From CBDDBX01 sp965225955 (GTDB lineage: Bacteria > Acidobacteriota > Aminicenantia > UBA2199), in the NCBI GenBank assembly GCA_965225955.1, contig CBDDBX010000015.1, positions 1 through 64,000 on the forward strand: a stretch of DNA of 64,000 nucleotides. The letters run 5' to 3'. The position numbers and the translations under genes were made by a program. The notes under the pieces were generated by a model. That model did no database searches. It was not told where the DNA came from and saw only the letters and a program-made list of their open reading frames with translations. This document shows positions 28,558 to 36,666 of the stretch, piece by piece (position 1 is the first letter of the stretch; each line of letters opens with the position of its first letter).

Positions 28558-28929
28558 TTACTTCTTCAATACACTCCACATTTGTTTTTTTATAGTAAAG
28601 GCGTCAATAATATTCAGAATGGTCTCTTTGTCATTATTTGCCATGCTATCGATTAACTTCATCTTCTTATAAAGACTTGTATCATACAGATTCATCGGAT
28701 TGACCGATTCTGCTTTGTCATATATCAGAAAATCTGTTGTTACTTCCAAGGCATCGGCAATCTTTTTCAGTAGTTCTACAGAAGGTGTATAGCTTTCTGT
28801 TTCAATTTTGCTTATGTGTGTAACGTGGACATTTACTTTCTCTACCAGTTGAGCTTGGGATATATGTTTCTCTTTTTTAATGGTTTTGATTTTTTCTGCA
28901 ATATTTAATTTAGATTGCGCCTTTTTCAT
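28558..28929 (-). CDS. XRE-family helix-turn-helix regulator
   Basis: 123 residues from the preferred ATG at 28929; an upstream Met at 28950 would add seven residues, and neither start has a strong ribosome site. A Cro/C1-type HTH spans about 12-68: IKTIKKEKHISQAQLVEKV, then VHVTHISKIE and a TPSVELLKKIADAL helix. The C-terminal 50 residues are helical and may mediate dimerisation. It is upstream of and co-oriented with the TIR-like ATPase, so it probably controls that gene and itself. Confidence 0.85.
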   Translation of the reverse strand: MKKAQSKLNIAEKIKTIKKEKHISQAQLVEKVNVHVTHISKIETESYTPSVELLKKIADALEVTTDFLIYDKAESVNPMNLYDTSLYKKMKLIDSMANNDKETILNIIDAFTIKKQMWSVLKK

Positions 28930-29066
28930 GAGGGAATAATAGCAGACCATGTATATAAAATCTAATTTTAATTTAAGAAAGTATCTTGTTTGATTTACAA
29001 TTGAATTGCGTTTGTTTTATTATGGGTTTAAAAGCTCTTATATATTGATGTGCAAAAAACCTGTCC

Positions 29067-29130
29067 CTCGGCAATAGAGATGGGGAGGGACAATTTATAA
29101 AATGCAACTCGATTTTGGTGTTCGGTTATT
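29067..29130 (+). repeat. Dispersed intergenic repeat, copy B
   Basis: Aligns without gaps to 21327-21390 (about 80 % identity). The core GACAATTTATAAAATG is identical. The terminal hairpin of copy A has decayed here (GCAACTCGA...TTCGGTTA). Confidence 0.65.
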
Positions 29131-29247
29131 GTTATAATTCTCAGCGTATTCCGGCATCATTTTTCAACATGAATGATCCTTTTCATTCGAATAAAGCCTA
29201 TAAAACATATCTCTGTTGAAACATTTCACTGTTTTCGATTGAAAAGA

Positions 29248-29301
29248 TCTGCGTTAATCTGTGGATAACTTCCTGTTTCTTATTCGGGGCATTCGTGGTT
29301 C
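29248..29301 (+). repeat. Intergenic repeat with TTAATCTGTGGAT and ATTCGTGGTTC motifs
   Basis: The segment contains CTGCGTTAATCTGTGGATAA and, ending at 29301, GCATTCGTGGTTC. The second motif recurs at 36478-36494 and, reverse-complemented, at 55511-55531. Such phrases form a family of short interspersed elements in many environmental bacterial genomes. Function unknown. Confidence 0.5.
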
Positions 29302-29335
29302 TTCTTTTTGCTGTATTGAAATGTTTATAGGATAT

Positions 29336-31744
29336 TCATTGAGAGTCGTGTTTCAATGCTTCAACAGGGTTTTTGGTAGCTGCCCGCAAACTCTGCCGAC
29401 TTACTGTTAATAAGGCGATTCCAAAAGCCAGGCCTCCAGCCAGTACAAAAATCCATACGTTTATTGAAGTTTTGTAGGCGAAGTTTTCAAGCCATTTACT
29501 CATTGCATAGTATGCAACCGGACAAGCTATAATAAAAGCAGCAGCAACCCATTTCATGAAATCTTTGTTCAGCATAATTATAATTTCTGCAACCTGCACT
29601 CCGCAAACTTTGCGAATACCAATCTCTTTAATTCGCTTTTTAATTGATAATTCAGTCAGGGCAAACAGGCCGAGACATGCAATAAAAAATGCAAGGAGGG
29701 TGAAGTTCAGTAAGATAATACCTGTTTTTTCGGTATCCTTGTACATTGACTCAAATTCCTGATCCATAAAGCTGTATCTGATGGACTGGTTGGGAGAGAA
29801 CTGATTCCATATCTGTTCTATTGATGTGAGGGTGTCTCTTATACTGGATGAGTTCAGCCGGATTGTTATTATCTGACTACTGTTTCCCAGTACCATGAAA
29901 AGTGGCCCTATGTTTACTTTCAGTGACTCAAAGTTGAAGTCCTCTACTACTCCGACAATTGTCCAGCGATGCCCGTTGTAGTTAACGATATCTGTTCCCA
30001 GAGGTGCTTTTAACTGAAGTTTTTCCGCCATTGACTGATTTATAATAGCTGTGTTGTTATCAGAGAACTCTCTGGAAAAATTTCTTCCTTCAGTAATATT
30101 CATGCCTAATGTTCTGATGTAATCGTGGTCAACTGTCCATATTTGAGATACCACACCGGGAATATCTCTTTTTTGTCCACTCCAGAAGCCATCAGAGTTT
30201 CTTCCTGTCTTTTCTATGGGTAAAAAACTGCTTGCTGAAACACTTTTTACATCAGGTATTTTAAGAAGCTCATTTTTGAAAGGAGTGATTCTTTTCCCTA
30301 AAGCTTCTGTTCCCCTTAAAACCAGTACATTATTCTTATTGAACCCAAGATTCTTACTTACTATAAAATCCATCTGTAGATAAACGGTGGTTGCACAAAT
30401 TACCAGAATTATTGAAACTGTGAACTGGAGAATCACCAGGCTGCTGAATACACCGGTCTTTTTACCTGAAGGATTACTATCTCCTTTAATTGCTTTTGCT
30501 GATTTGGTTTTAGAAAGAGAAAGAGATGGATATAAGCCGGCAATGGTTCCTATAGTTATTGAAATTAATAGCATCACAGGAAGCCCCCACCATTCTTTCC
30601 ATGGCATGGTTAAGGATTTTGAGAAGAGATTATTAAAATAGGGAAGAGAGAGTGCTGCTAACAGAACACCAAGTATCACTGAAATGAAGCAGTAGAATAC
30701 TGACTCAGATATAAATTGAAAAAATATTGAGTTACTTTGGGCACCAACTATTTTTCTGAGCCCTACTTCTCTTGCTCTGTTGCCGGATCTGGCAACAAAA
30801 AGGTTTATAAAATTAATACAGGCTAAAATGAGAATACAAACTGCTATGCCGGAAAATATCCATATAAACTGGATATCTCCATGTGGCAGTTCATCCTGGA
30901 TCTGTGCTTTGTTAAGATAGATATTATTAATGGGTTGAAGTCTGTAATGTTTTTTTCTTTTAACGTTTTTACTGTACTTTGAAATGGTATTTTCCAGTTT
31001 CTTTTCCAGAGCATTTATGTCTGTGCCTTTTTTTACCAGGCAGTAGGTTAGATACCGATTACCTGACCATGAATTCTGCTCTTTCTTTTCAGGGAAATTT
31101 ATAAATATATTTTGTAATGTAATAAAGAAGTGGTAGTTAAGGTGAGAGTGTTTGGGAAAATCTTTTATAACTCCAGTTATCAGATAAGATCTCTTAATGT
31201 CATTATTGATGAAAACTGCTTTACCAAGGGGATTTTCATTGGGGAACAGTTTCTCTGCCCTACTTTCTGTAATTACCATAGAATTAACCTGATTGAGAGA
31301 GGTCTCCGGGTTACCATGAATGAACTGAGCTTCCAGGATTTTCAGGCTTTCCTGATCAACAAAAACGATTCCTTTCTCAAATGAGCTATCGGATCTATCT
31401 GCTCTTCTTATTTGGTTACTACCTGCACCAAAGACTTTGATATTGCTGATACGTCCTGCCATTTCAATTTCAGGGAGATCATTTTTAATTGCTTTTGCTA
31501 ATGCAGCAGGCATATAAACGCTTTTGTGAATTGCTCCCTTTTTTTTATACTCCTTTACTAATCTGTAGATCTGGTCTGTTTTCAAATAGTGCCTGTCGTA
31601 AGTTAATTCGTATTTGACAAACAGTGTGATAAGCAGGCAGGCAGCTATTCCAATGGCCATACTACCGATTTTGATCCATGAATAACGGTTATCCTTCTTA
31701 AAACTTCTCCATGCTAATTTCAGATTGTTCTTTATTGTATCCAT
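29336..31744 (-). CDS. FtsX/MacB-type ABC transporter permease, double-domain
   Basis: 802 residues. The N-terminal NNLKLAWRSFKKDNRYSWIKI segment is followed by membrane segment 1 (about 25-45), a MacB-type periplasmic domain (about 50-275), three membrane segments (about 285-405), another segment (about 425-450), a second periplasmic domain (about 455-670) and a final group of three (about 680-795). The conserved FtsX phrases GLRKIVGAQ and GIRKVCGVQ are both present, so the molecule is a tandem duplication acting as both half-permeases. No ATPase gene is adjacent. The C terminus VEALKHDS fits the family. It has a sigma-54-type promoter upstream, as does its paralogue at 55833. Family members export peptides, lipoproteins or antimicrobials. 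Substrate unknown. Confidence 0.88.
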   Translation of the reverse strand: MDTIKNNLKLAWRSFKKDNRYSWIKIGSMAIGIAACLLITLFVKYELTYDRHYLKTDQIYRLVKEYKKKGAIHKSVYMPAALAKAIKNDLPEIEMAGRISNIKVFGAGSNQIRRADRSDSSFEKGIVFVDQESLKILEAQFIHGNPETSLNQVNSMVITESRAEKLFPNENPLGKAVFINNDIKRSYLITGVIKDFPKHSHLNYHFFITLQNIFINFPEKKEQNSWSGNRYLTYCLVKKGTDINALEKKLENTISKYSKNVKRKKHYRLQPINNIYLNKAQIQDELPHGDIQFIWIFSGIAVCILILACINFINLFVARSGNRAREVGLRKIVGAQSNSIFFQFISESVFYCFISVILGVLLAALSLPYFNNLFSKSLTMPWKEWWGLPVMLLISITIGTIAGLYPSLSLSKTKSAKAIKGDSNPSGKKTGVFSSLVILQFTVSIILVICATTVYLQMDFIVSKNLGFNKNNVLVLRGTEALGKRITPFKNELLKIPDVKSVSASSFLPIEKTGRNSDGFWSGQKRDIPGVVSQIWTVDHDYIRTLGMNITEGRNFSREFSDNNTAIINQSMAEKLQLKAPLGTDIVNYNGHRWTIVGVVEDFNFESLKVNIGPLFMVLGNSSQIITIRLNSSSIRDTLTSIEQIWNQFSPNQSIRYSFMDQEFESMYKDTEKTGIILLNFTLLAFFIACLGLFALTELSIKKRIKEIGIRKVCGVQVAEIIIMLNKDFMKWVAAAFIIACPVAYYAMSKWLENFAYKTSINVWIFVLAGGLAFGIALLTVSRQSLRAATKNPVEALKHDSQ

Positions 31745-31844
31745 TTTTCCTCTTATTTGTGCATAAAATTTCTAACGTTCTAAAAATAGAACTGGTTCCA
31801 GAAAGCCTCTGATTGTCAGGCTTTTGAAACCTGAAAAATAAATA

Positions 31845-31860
31845 TGCAGGAATCGTGCCA
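31845..31860 (-). promoter_or_regulatory. Sigma-54 (RpoN) promoter of the FtsX permease at 29336
   Basis: On the - strand the sequence reads TGGCAC-GATTC-CTGCA, matching the sigma-54 consensus TGGCAC-N5-TTGCA with one change in the -12 element. The GG/GC spacing is exact. It lies about 100 nt upstream of the start codon, pointing towards it. Confidence 0.7.
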
Positions 31861-31973
31861 ATTGTCGGAAGTGCTGTAATAGAGGTGTTGAAAGGGAGGA
31901 ATTACTTTAGAGTGTGAATATAGTGATTAAAACTGAACGCTGTGCGTCCGTTTCCGGTCATAAAATCATTGGC

Positions 31974-32027
31974 CCTCCATAGTAGAAGGGTGAAGTGGCG
32001 ATTTATGAAATGCAATGTTCAGGTTAC
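31974..32027 (+). repeat. Dispersed intergenic repeat, copy C
   Basis: A diverged copy of the repeat at 21327: GATTTATGAAATGCAA in the middle and TTCAGGTTACC at the end, with a deletion in the loop region. It lies upstream of the outer-membrane protein gene at 32217. Confidence 0.45.
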
Positions 32028-32216
32028 CAGATCAGAGGTAGCAACCTTTTGGTTTTTTTAAGATCAAAATGTGTTTGGTGAGTCCGGGGCTGAAGATAGT
32101 ATATTCAAAGAAAATATATTTTATTACAAATAATTTCCCTGATACTTTTTAGAATTCCTGCAGGTTCATAAAGATCCGTATAGTTATTTATATAAAAGTA
32201 AAATAATGGAGAAAAT

Positions 32217-32768
32217 ATGAAGAATGTTTTCGTTGCATTAGCAGTCTGTGTACTCTGGACTGCAAATTTAGGTGCAGATTCAGTCAGCAGGTTCAGACTT
32301 AGAGGAGGGGTAGGCTATTTCATTCCTCAGGAAAGACTTGTTAAAGATATTTATGGTAAGAGTATCTTTTTTGATGTTGGTTGTGAATATCTCTTAAGTG
32401 AAAAACTGTCAACATGGGGCTCTGTGTCTTATATGACCCGAACAGGTTCAATGACAGGGGCAGATGATAGTACGGATATGACTGTTATACCTATACTTGC
32501 AGGGATAAAATACAGACTTGTTTCAGGTGAACTTATGAGCCTCTATTGTGGAGGGGGAGTTGGTTTCTTCTCATTTAAAGAGTCTAATTACATAGGAACT
32601 GCTAGTGAATTCAAGTTTGGTTATCAACTGAAAGCAGGGGCAATGTTTCCTTTGTCAGACAAAACAGCAATAGATATAGAAACCAGGTATGAATACTGTA
32701 AAGTTGGGTCTCATAAAGTAAATATTGGTGGTTTGAAGATGTCTCTGGGGTTCAATATCGATATTTAA
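32217..32768 (+). CDS. Small outer-membrane beta-barrel protein
   Basis: 183 residues with a GGAG site upstream. A signal peptide (about 1-20, ending ANLGADS) is followed by alternating hydrophobic/polar beta strands in the style of OmpA-like or OprF-like eight-stranded barrels: FRLRGGVGYFIP, LSTWGSVSYMT, LMSLYCGGGVGFFSF, FGYQLKAGAMFPL, AIDIETRYEYCKV. It ends LKMSLGFNIDI, a typical terminal strand (aromatic at the antepenultimate-type position). Monocistronic. Function unknown. Confidence 0.75.
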   Translation: MKNVFVALAVCVLWTANLGADSVSRFRLRGGVGYFIPQERLVKDIYGKSIFFDVGCEYLLSEKLSTWGSVSYMTRTGSMTGADDSTDMTVIPILAGIKYRLVSGELMSLYCGGGVGFFSFKESNYIGTASEFKFGYQLKAGAMFPLSDKTAIDIETRYEYCKVGSHKVNIGGLKMSLGFNIDI

Positions 32769-32801
32769 AAGCAGGGTATGAGAGGGTTCTTAATTGTTAC
32801 C

Positions 32802-32845
32802 CGCCAATAAAGAACGGACGTGACAATCTGTTATGGTCTGAATTA
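32802..32845 (+). repeat. Dispersed intergenic repeat, copy D
   Basis: CGCCAATAAAGAACGG and CGTGACAATCTGTTATGGTC resemble copy A (21328 onwards) with a shortened middle. It starts 33 nt after the outer-membrane protein gene. Confidence 0.45.
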
Positions 32846-32944
32846 ACTGTAGACAGAGTGTCGACGGATCAATTGAGCTGTAAAGAAATTCTTTATAACT
32901 GGGCTTTACACATAGTCATATCGTTGCTTTACAAATTCGAAACG

Positions 32945-33013
32945 CACTGCTTCCAAATTCAAAGCTAAGGCAACTGTTCGGGATTTCCGAACAATTCAAA
33001 ACGAGACGCAGTG
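32945..33013. repeat. Nested inverted repeats
   Basis: An inner perfect stem TGTTCGG/CCGAACA (32975-32981 and 32987-32993, 5-nt loop) lies inside an outer CACTGC/GCAGTG pair (32945-32950 and 33008-33013). The element could be a structured recombination site or the relic of a mobile element at the edge of the restriction-modification genes. No gene is visible in 32769-33204. Confidence 0.4.
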
Positions 33014-33204
33014 AGTTATGAATGTAGCTACTATTCCGTTACTTAAAGGTTTGAAGGAGGGGTATGTATTAGATATGTACAGGTGATGCAAGGATATACG
33101 AATCTTGGAACTATTCAGATCTATACCAGAGTAGCGATAAACAAATTTAAAGACATCCATAGCAAAAACTTATCCGGGAGTTATTTGAATGAAAAATTGT
33201 AATT

Positions 33205-33945
33205 CTAATTTGAGATGACTTCTATCCAAGAATCATCAAATAAAATTGATTCAAGAACTTTATCTTTAGATATTAATGGTGGTTTTTTTATTTTAATAAT
33301 TAATCTGTCTGAAGGTACATTTTCAATTATTGTGAACTGTGAACCATGAGGTTGCCATGTAAAAATATGGTTATCATTGCTTTTACAATATCCCTGTAGG
33401 TTATTACGCTCGTTCCATTGCCACCAGTAATTTTCAGGGGGATACATTATTGTCTCAAATTCAAAGACAGATAATTCTAGTAAATCATTCGATTTTATAA
33501 GGACAATTGTTCTTAGATGCTTGTATTTCTTTCTTATTGCAGCTACTCTTTCATTCCAAATAGCTAGAACTTTTTCTCCTAATTCATCTGGATCACAGTC
33601 GCTTACTTTATTATCTCCGAATGAATACACAGGAGAGTTTCTTCCAGAGATCAATCTTACTTTTGACATTTTGGAGGGGCGATTATTCTTTACTGATTTT
33701 GCTCCCCATGCCATTTGTTGATAAACAATGTCATCAAGTCCAACATTTGAGGGAACCCAATCAGCACCAATTAATCTTGCCACGATTTCTTCCCAATCAG
33801 ATCCTTCTAAGCGTGGTGTTCCCCTAGTTGAAAGTAAATAAATAATTTCTTTACCTAGATTCAAGCCAAAGTTTTTAGGAAGTTTATTCAAGGGGTATAA
33901 GGGAGAATATTTTTCTACAGTTCTAAGTTTTGGTTGTTTATTCAT
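33205..33945 (-). CDS. Putative type II restriction endonuclease
   Basis: 246 residues. Its ATG overlaps the methyltransferase stop by 1 nt (TAATG). E52/E53 in GSDWEEIVARLIG, D71/D72 in NVGLDDIVYQ and K83 in MAWGAKSVK have the spacing and character of a PD-(D/E)XK nuclease core, with a helix carrying the first Glu followed by D...xxK. No other recognisable domain. Coupling to a cytosine-C5 methyltransferase is the strongest functional clue. The recognition sequence cannot be read from the protein. AT-rich like its partner. Confidence 0.65.
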   Translation of the reverse strand: MNKQPKLRTVEKYSPLYPLNKLPKNFGLNLGKEIIYLLSTRGTPRLEGSDWEEIVARLIGADWVPSNVGLDDIVYQQMAWGAKSVKNNRPSKMSKVRLISGRNSPVYSFGDNKVSDCDPDELGEKVLAIWNERVAAIRKKYKHLRTIVLIKSNDLLELSVFEFETIMYPPENYWWQWNERNNLQGYCKSNDNHIFTWQPHGSQFTIIENVPSDRLIIKIKKPPLISKDKVLESILFDDSWIEVISN

Positions 33946-34964
33946 TATAAATTCTTGCTTACAGTTTGTGGTTTATATTCAGAGTAAGGCTCATATACGC
34001 TATATGATTTTGAAGATAGATTGTGAAAATTATTTTTGATTGTGCTTATAACATTATTAAGAACTGCTTCAGCTACAGGAACAGGTAAACTATTACCTGC
34101 CTGTTTTCTTGTTTGAGTATAACTACAGCTTATCTTAAAACTTTCAGGAAATCCTTGTAATCTAAGCATTTCTCTTGAGGTCAATCTTCTTTCACCATTT
34201 ACAAGTAAATAATTGTATGATGCTCCCGCTCTTAGTGCACATGAAAACTTATTAGAACTAATATGCCCAGATTTATTTTCATGCCAAATTGTTGTCTCTT
34301 TTGTTTGTTTGTGCTTAGCTAATCTGTTTTGCCTTATTGTTTCAGAGACAAAATATTTAGGATCAGGATTTTTTTCTAAAATTTGCGAAAGAGGTGTCAT
34401 TGGCATTTTAACATCAGGCCAACAGAAAGTATAGGTGATATTTTTAAACCCGACTATGAATATACGCTCTCTTTTTTGAGGAAGTCCATAATCCATAGCA
34501 TTAAGAACTCTATAATCAGCATTATATCCTACGCTTTTTAGGTGCTTTAAAATTTCATTTATAGTTTTATTTTTATTGTGTGTAGCTAAAGATTTGACAT
34601 TTTCTAGAACAAAAGCAGAAGGCTGTTTATCTTTTAGAATCCTTAGTATGTCAAAGAAAAGAGTACCTCTTTCATCTTTGAATCCTTTTCTTTGACCGAT
34701 GATGCTAAATGGTTGACATGGGAATCCAGCTAAAAGGATATCGTGGGCAGGTATTTCTGAACTATTTATTTTGGTTATATCACCAAAAGGCTTTTCACTA
34801 AAATTCTCATGATAAGCATCTTGACATTGTTTATCAATATCACTTGAGAAAACACATTCAGTTCTCATAGTATTACTTTTTGCAGCATTTTCTATGGCGT
34901 AACGAAAGCCACCTATTCCACAAAATAAGTCTATATACTTAATGCTATTTTTTTTATTATACAT
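33945..34964 (-). CDS. DNA (cytosine-5) methyltransferase
   Basis: 339 residues with the full set of C5-methyltransferase motifs in order: motif I DLFCGIGGFR (12-21), motif IV GFPCQPFS with catalytic C83, motif VI ENV (121-123), motif VIII QKRERIFIVG, motif IX RRLTSREMLRLQGFP and motif X QAGNSLPVPVAEAV. The region between VIII and IX is short, so the target-recognition domain is small. It methylates cytosine in a specific DNA site using S-adenosylmethionine and protects against the coupled nuclease. The promoter is so close that the transcript should be almost leaderless, and no ribosome site precedes the ATG. Confidence 0.95.
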   Translation of the reverse strand: MYNKKNSIKYIDLFCGIGGFRYAIENAAKSNTMRTECVFSSDIDKQCQDAYHENFSEKPFGDITKINSSEIPAHDILLAGFPCQPFSIIGQRKGFKDERGTLFFDILRILKDKQPSAFVLENVKSLATHNKNKTINEILKHLKSVGYNADYRVLNAMDYGLPQKRERIFIVGFKNITYTFCWPDVKMPMTPLSQILEKNPDPKYFVSETIRQNRLAKHKQTKETTIWHENKSGHISSNKFSCALRAGASYNYLLVNGERRLTSREMLRLQGFPESFKISCSYTQTRKQAGNSLPVPVAEAVLNNVISTIKNNFHNLSSKSYSVYEPYSEYKPQTVSKNL

Positions 34965-34973
34965 ATAAAAGAG

Positions 34974-35002
34974 AATATAGCATTTGGTGATATTGATTGC
35001 AA
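34974..35002 (-). promoter_or_regulatory. Sigma-70-type promoter of the methyltransferase operon
   Basis: On the - strand: -35 TTGCAA (34997-35002), 17-bp spacer, -10 TATATT (34974-34979). Start of transcription is expected about 34967, only a few bases from the ATG at 34964. Confidence 0.55.
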
Positions 35003-35291
35003 TAAAACTTTATGTATGCATGTATTAATTTTAAGTAAGGAGGATGGAACTTTTAATTTGCATAATTTAGTGAAAAAAATAAAACGAAAAATTGGGTAGA
35101 AGCATAATTATAAAAGAAAGCTATTTGCTAATTAAGTAAAGAAGCAATTCAAAAAGTATAGTGAGGAGTAAATAAAAAAGTATGATTCCACTTAGTACCA
35201 TTGTTACTTTCTAATATGGGTTCGTGATTGGAATTTGCTTTCTATTTACTTTTTGATTTATCATTTTCTTTAAGTAATTGGAGGGCGTTTT

Positions 35292-36074
35292 ATGGATGAT
35301 GTGGACACAAAACGATTTTACAGAAGCAGTACTTTCTGGTCATTCTTTATAGCAATAACAGGTATAGGTGTTTCACTTTTTCTTTATTTCCTCTCAATTA
35401 AAAAGCCGGAGCCGGTTTATATAGTTAAAAAAGAGCCTTCTATTATATATGATAAAACTCATGTTGGATCAAGAATATCTTTACAGGTAAATGGGAAGAC
35501 TGTAGTTAATGAAAATGTTTATATAACAACATTAGTACTTTGGAATAAAGGGCGTAAAACAATCGAAACCTCAGATGTTGGTAGAAAGTTTTATGTTAAA
35601 GGAAATGGTAATACGGAAATACTTGATATTAAGATTACAAAACAGAAACTTGAAGGTATTGCCGGTTTCAAATTAATAAAATCTGGTAATGCATACCAAA
35701 TTAACTGGGATCGTTTTGAATCAGGTTTTGGAGTAGAAATACAAATTGTATATTCTGGAGATGTTAATAGTAAAGTTTTTATAGATGGCTATGTAACCGG
35801 CTCATTTGTTAAAGAACTTTCCAACGAAAAACCATCTGGATACCTTAATTTATTGGTAAAACTGTTCTTAAGTTTATTCCTACTCTTTTGTGGATTAGGT
35901 TTAATTAATATCACAGCTTACAGGAAGATGATATTTAAAGATGAAGGTCACAGGAAATTACTGGGGCGATTACTAAGTGTTCCTGTATTTCTGGCATGTT
36001 TAGCTATATTAATTTATATAGTTGCTCTTTTGTATAATATATATCTCAATGTTTCTTATTACGAACCTTTTTAA
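35292..36074 (+). CDS. Membrane protein of unknown function with a central beta domain
   Basis: 260 residues with a GGAGG site upstream. One hydrophobic helix at about 13-34, a soluble domain of about 150 residues rich in beta strands (38-185), then two or three hydrophobic helices (about 188-210 and 228-252). The soluble part resembles the beta domains of orphan membrane proteins that accompany accessory genes. I do not recognise a named family. It stands alone between the restriction-modification pair and an orphan CsoR-like gene. Confidence 0.7.
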   Translation: MDDVDTKRFYRSSTFWSFFIAITGIGVSLFLYFLSIKKPEPVYIVKKEPSIIYDKTHVGSRISLQVNGKTVVNENVYITTLVLWNKGRKTIETSDVGRKFYVKGNGNTEILDIKITKQKLEGIAGFKLIKSGNAYQINWDRFESGFGVEIQIVYSGDVNSKVFIDGYVTGSFVKELSNEKPSGYLNLLVKLFLSLFLLFCGLGLINITAYRKMIFKDEGHRKLLGRLLSVPVFLACLAILIYIVALLYNIYLNVSYYEPF

Positions 36075-36156
36075 TGTGAGTTTAATCTCTTTTTTGGGTT
36101 GATGTGGTGTTTCGGGTTATGCTAAGGTATCATTTTCTTGTTTAAGGAGATTTAAG

Positions 36157-36429
36157 ATGAGTCATGGTCATAAGCATACTAAAGATGTGGTTAACAGGTT
36201 AAAGAGAATTAACGGTCATGTTCTGGGGGTTGTAAAAATGGTTGAGAACCATAAACCCTGTGATGAAGTTCTTCATCAGATCTCTGCTATTAAGGCTGCA
36301 ATAACAAAGGTTGGTCAGGTGATTATGAATGACCATTTTGACGAGTGTATTGTAAGCAAAATCGATGACGAGAAGCTTAAAGAGGATCTGGATCTCTTCA
36401 AAAATGCTATAACCAAACTTAATGGTTAA
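36157..36429 (+). CDS. CsoR/RcnR-family metal-sensing repressor (orphan paralogue)
   Basis: 90 residues, all-helical DUF156 protein, with a strong AAGGAG site. The metal-site residues are C35 (HKPCDEV), H60 and C64 (DHFDEC), the Cu(I)-CsoR pattern, plus an N-terminal MSHGHKH with H3, H5 and H7 as in RcnR-type proteins. It is closely similar to the repressor at 41684 over its whole length but has no efflux gene beside it and no obvious GC-tract operator. It may act on a distant promoter or form mixed oligomers with its paralogue. Confidence 0.88.
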   Translation: MSHGHKHTKDVVNRLKRINGHVLGVVKMVENHKPCDEVLHQISAIKAAITKVGQVIMNDHFDECIVSKIDDEKLKEDLDLFKNAITKLNG

Positions 36430-36477
36430 GATAGCTCAGAAGAGTTTAATACGATATCCCGGAGGCACCTTAATTTA

Positions 36478-36494
36478 GTGTGCATTCGTGGTTC
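36478..36494 (+). repeat. Copy of the ATTCGTGGTTC intergenic motif
   Basis: GTGTGCATTCGTGGTTC, matching the motif at 29290-29301 and, inverted, at 55511-55531. Confidence 0.5.
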
Positions 36495-36666
36495 AGATAA
36501 GTAATAGGAGCCTCTGTTGTCTAAGCCGTAAAAATAATTCAAAGGTTCTGCAGTCAATTAATATCCACTAAGTTAATTTTGAGATGATCTCTATTTGATA
36601 TTAATTCCCTGATTATTTTATAATAGAGTCAAATAGTTGCTTCCTGAAGAATCATAAGGAGACGTA

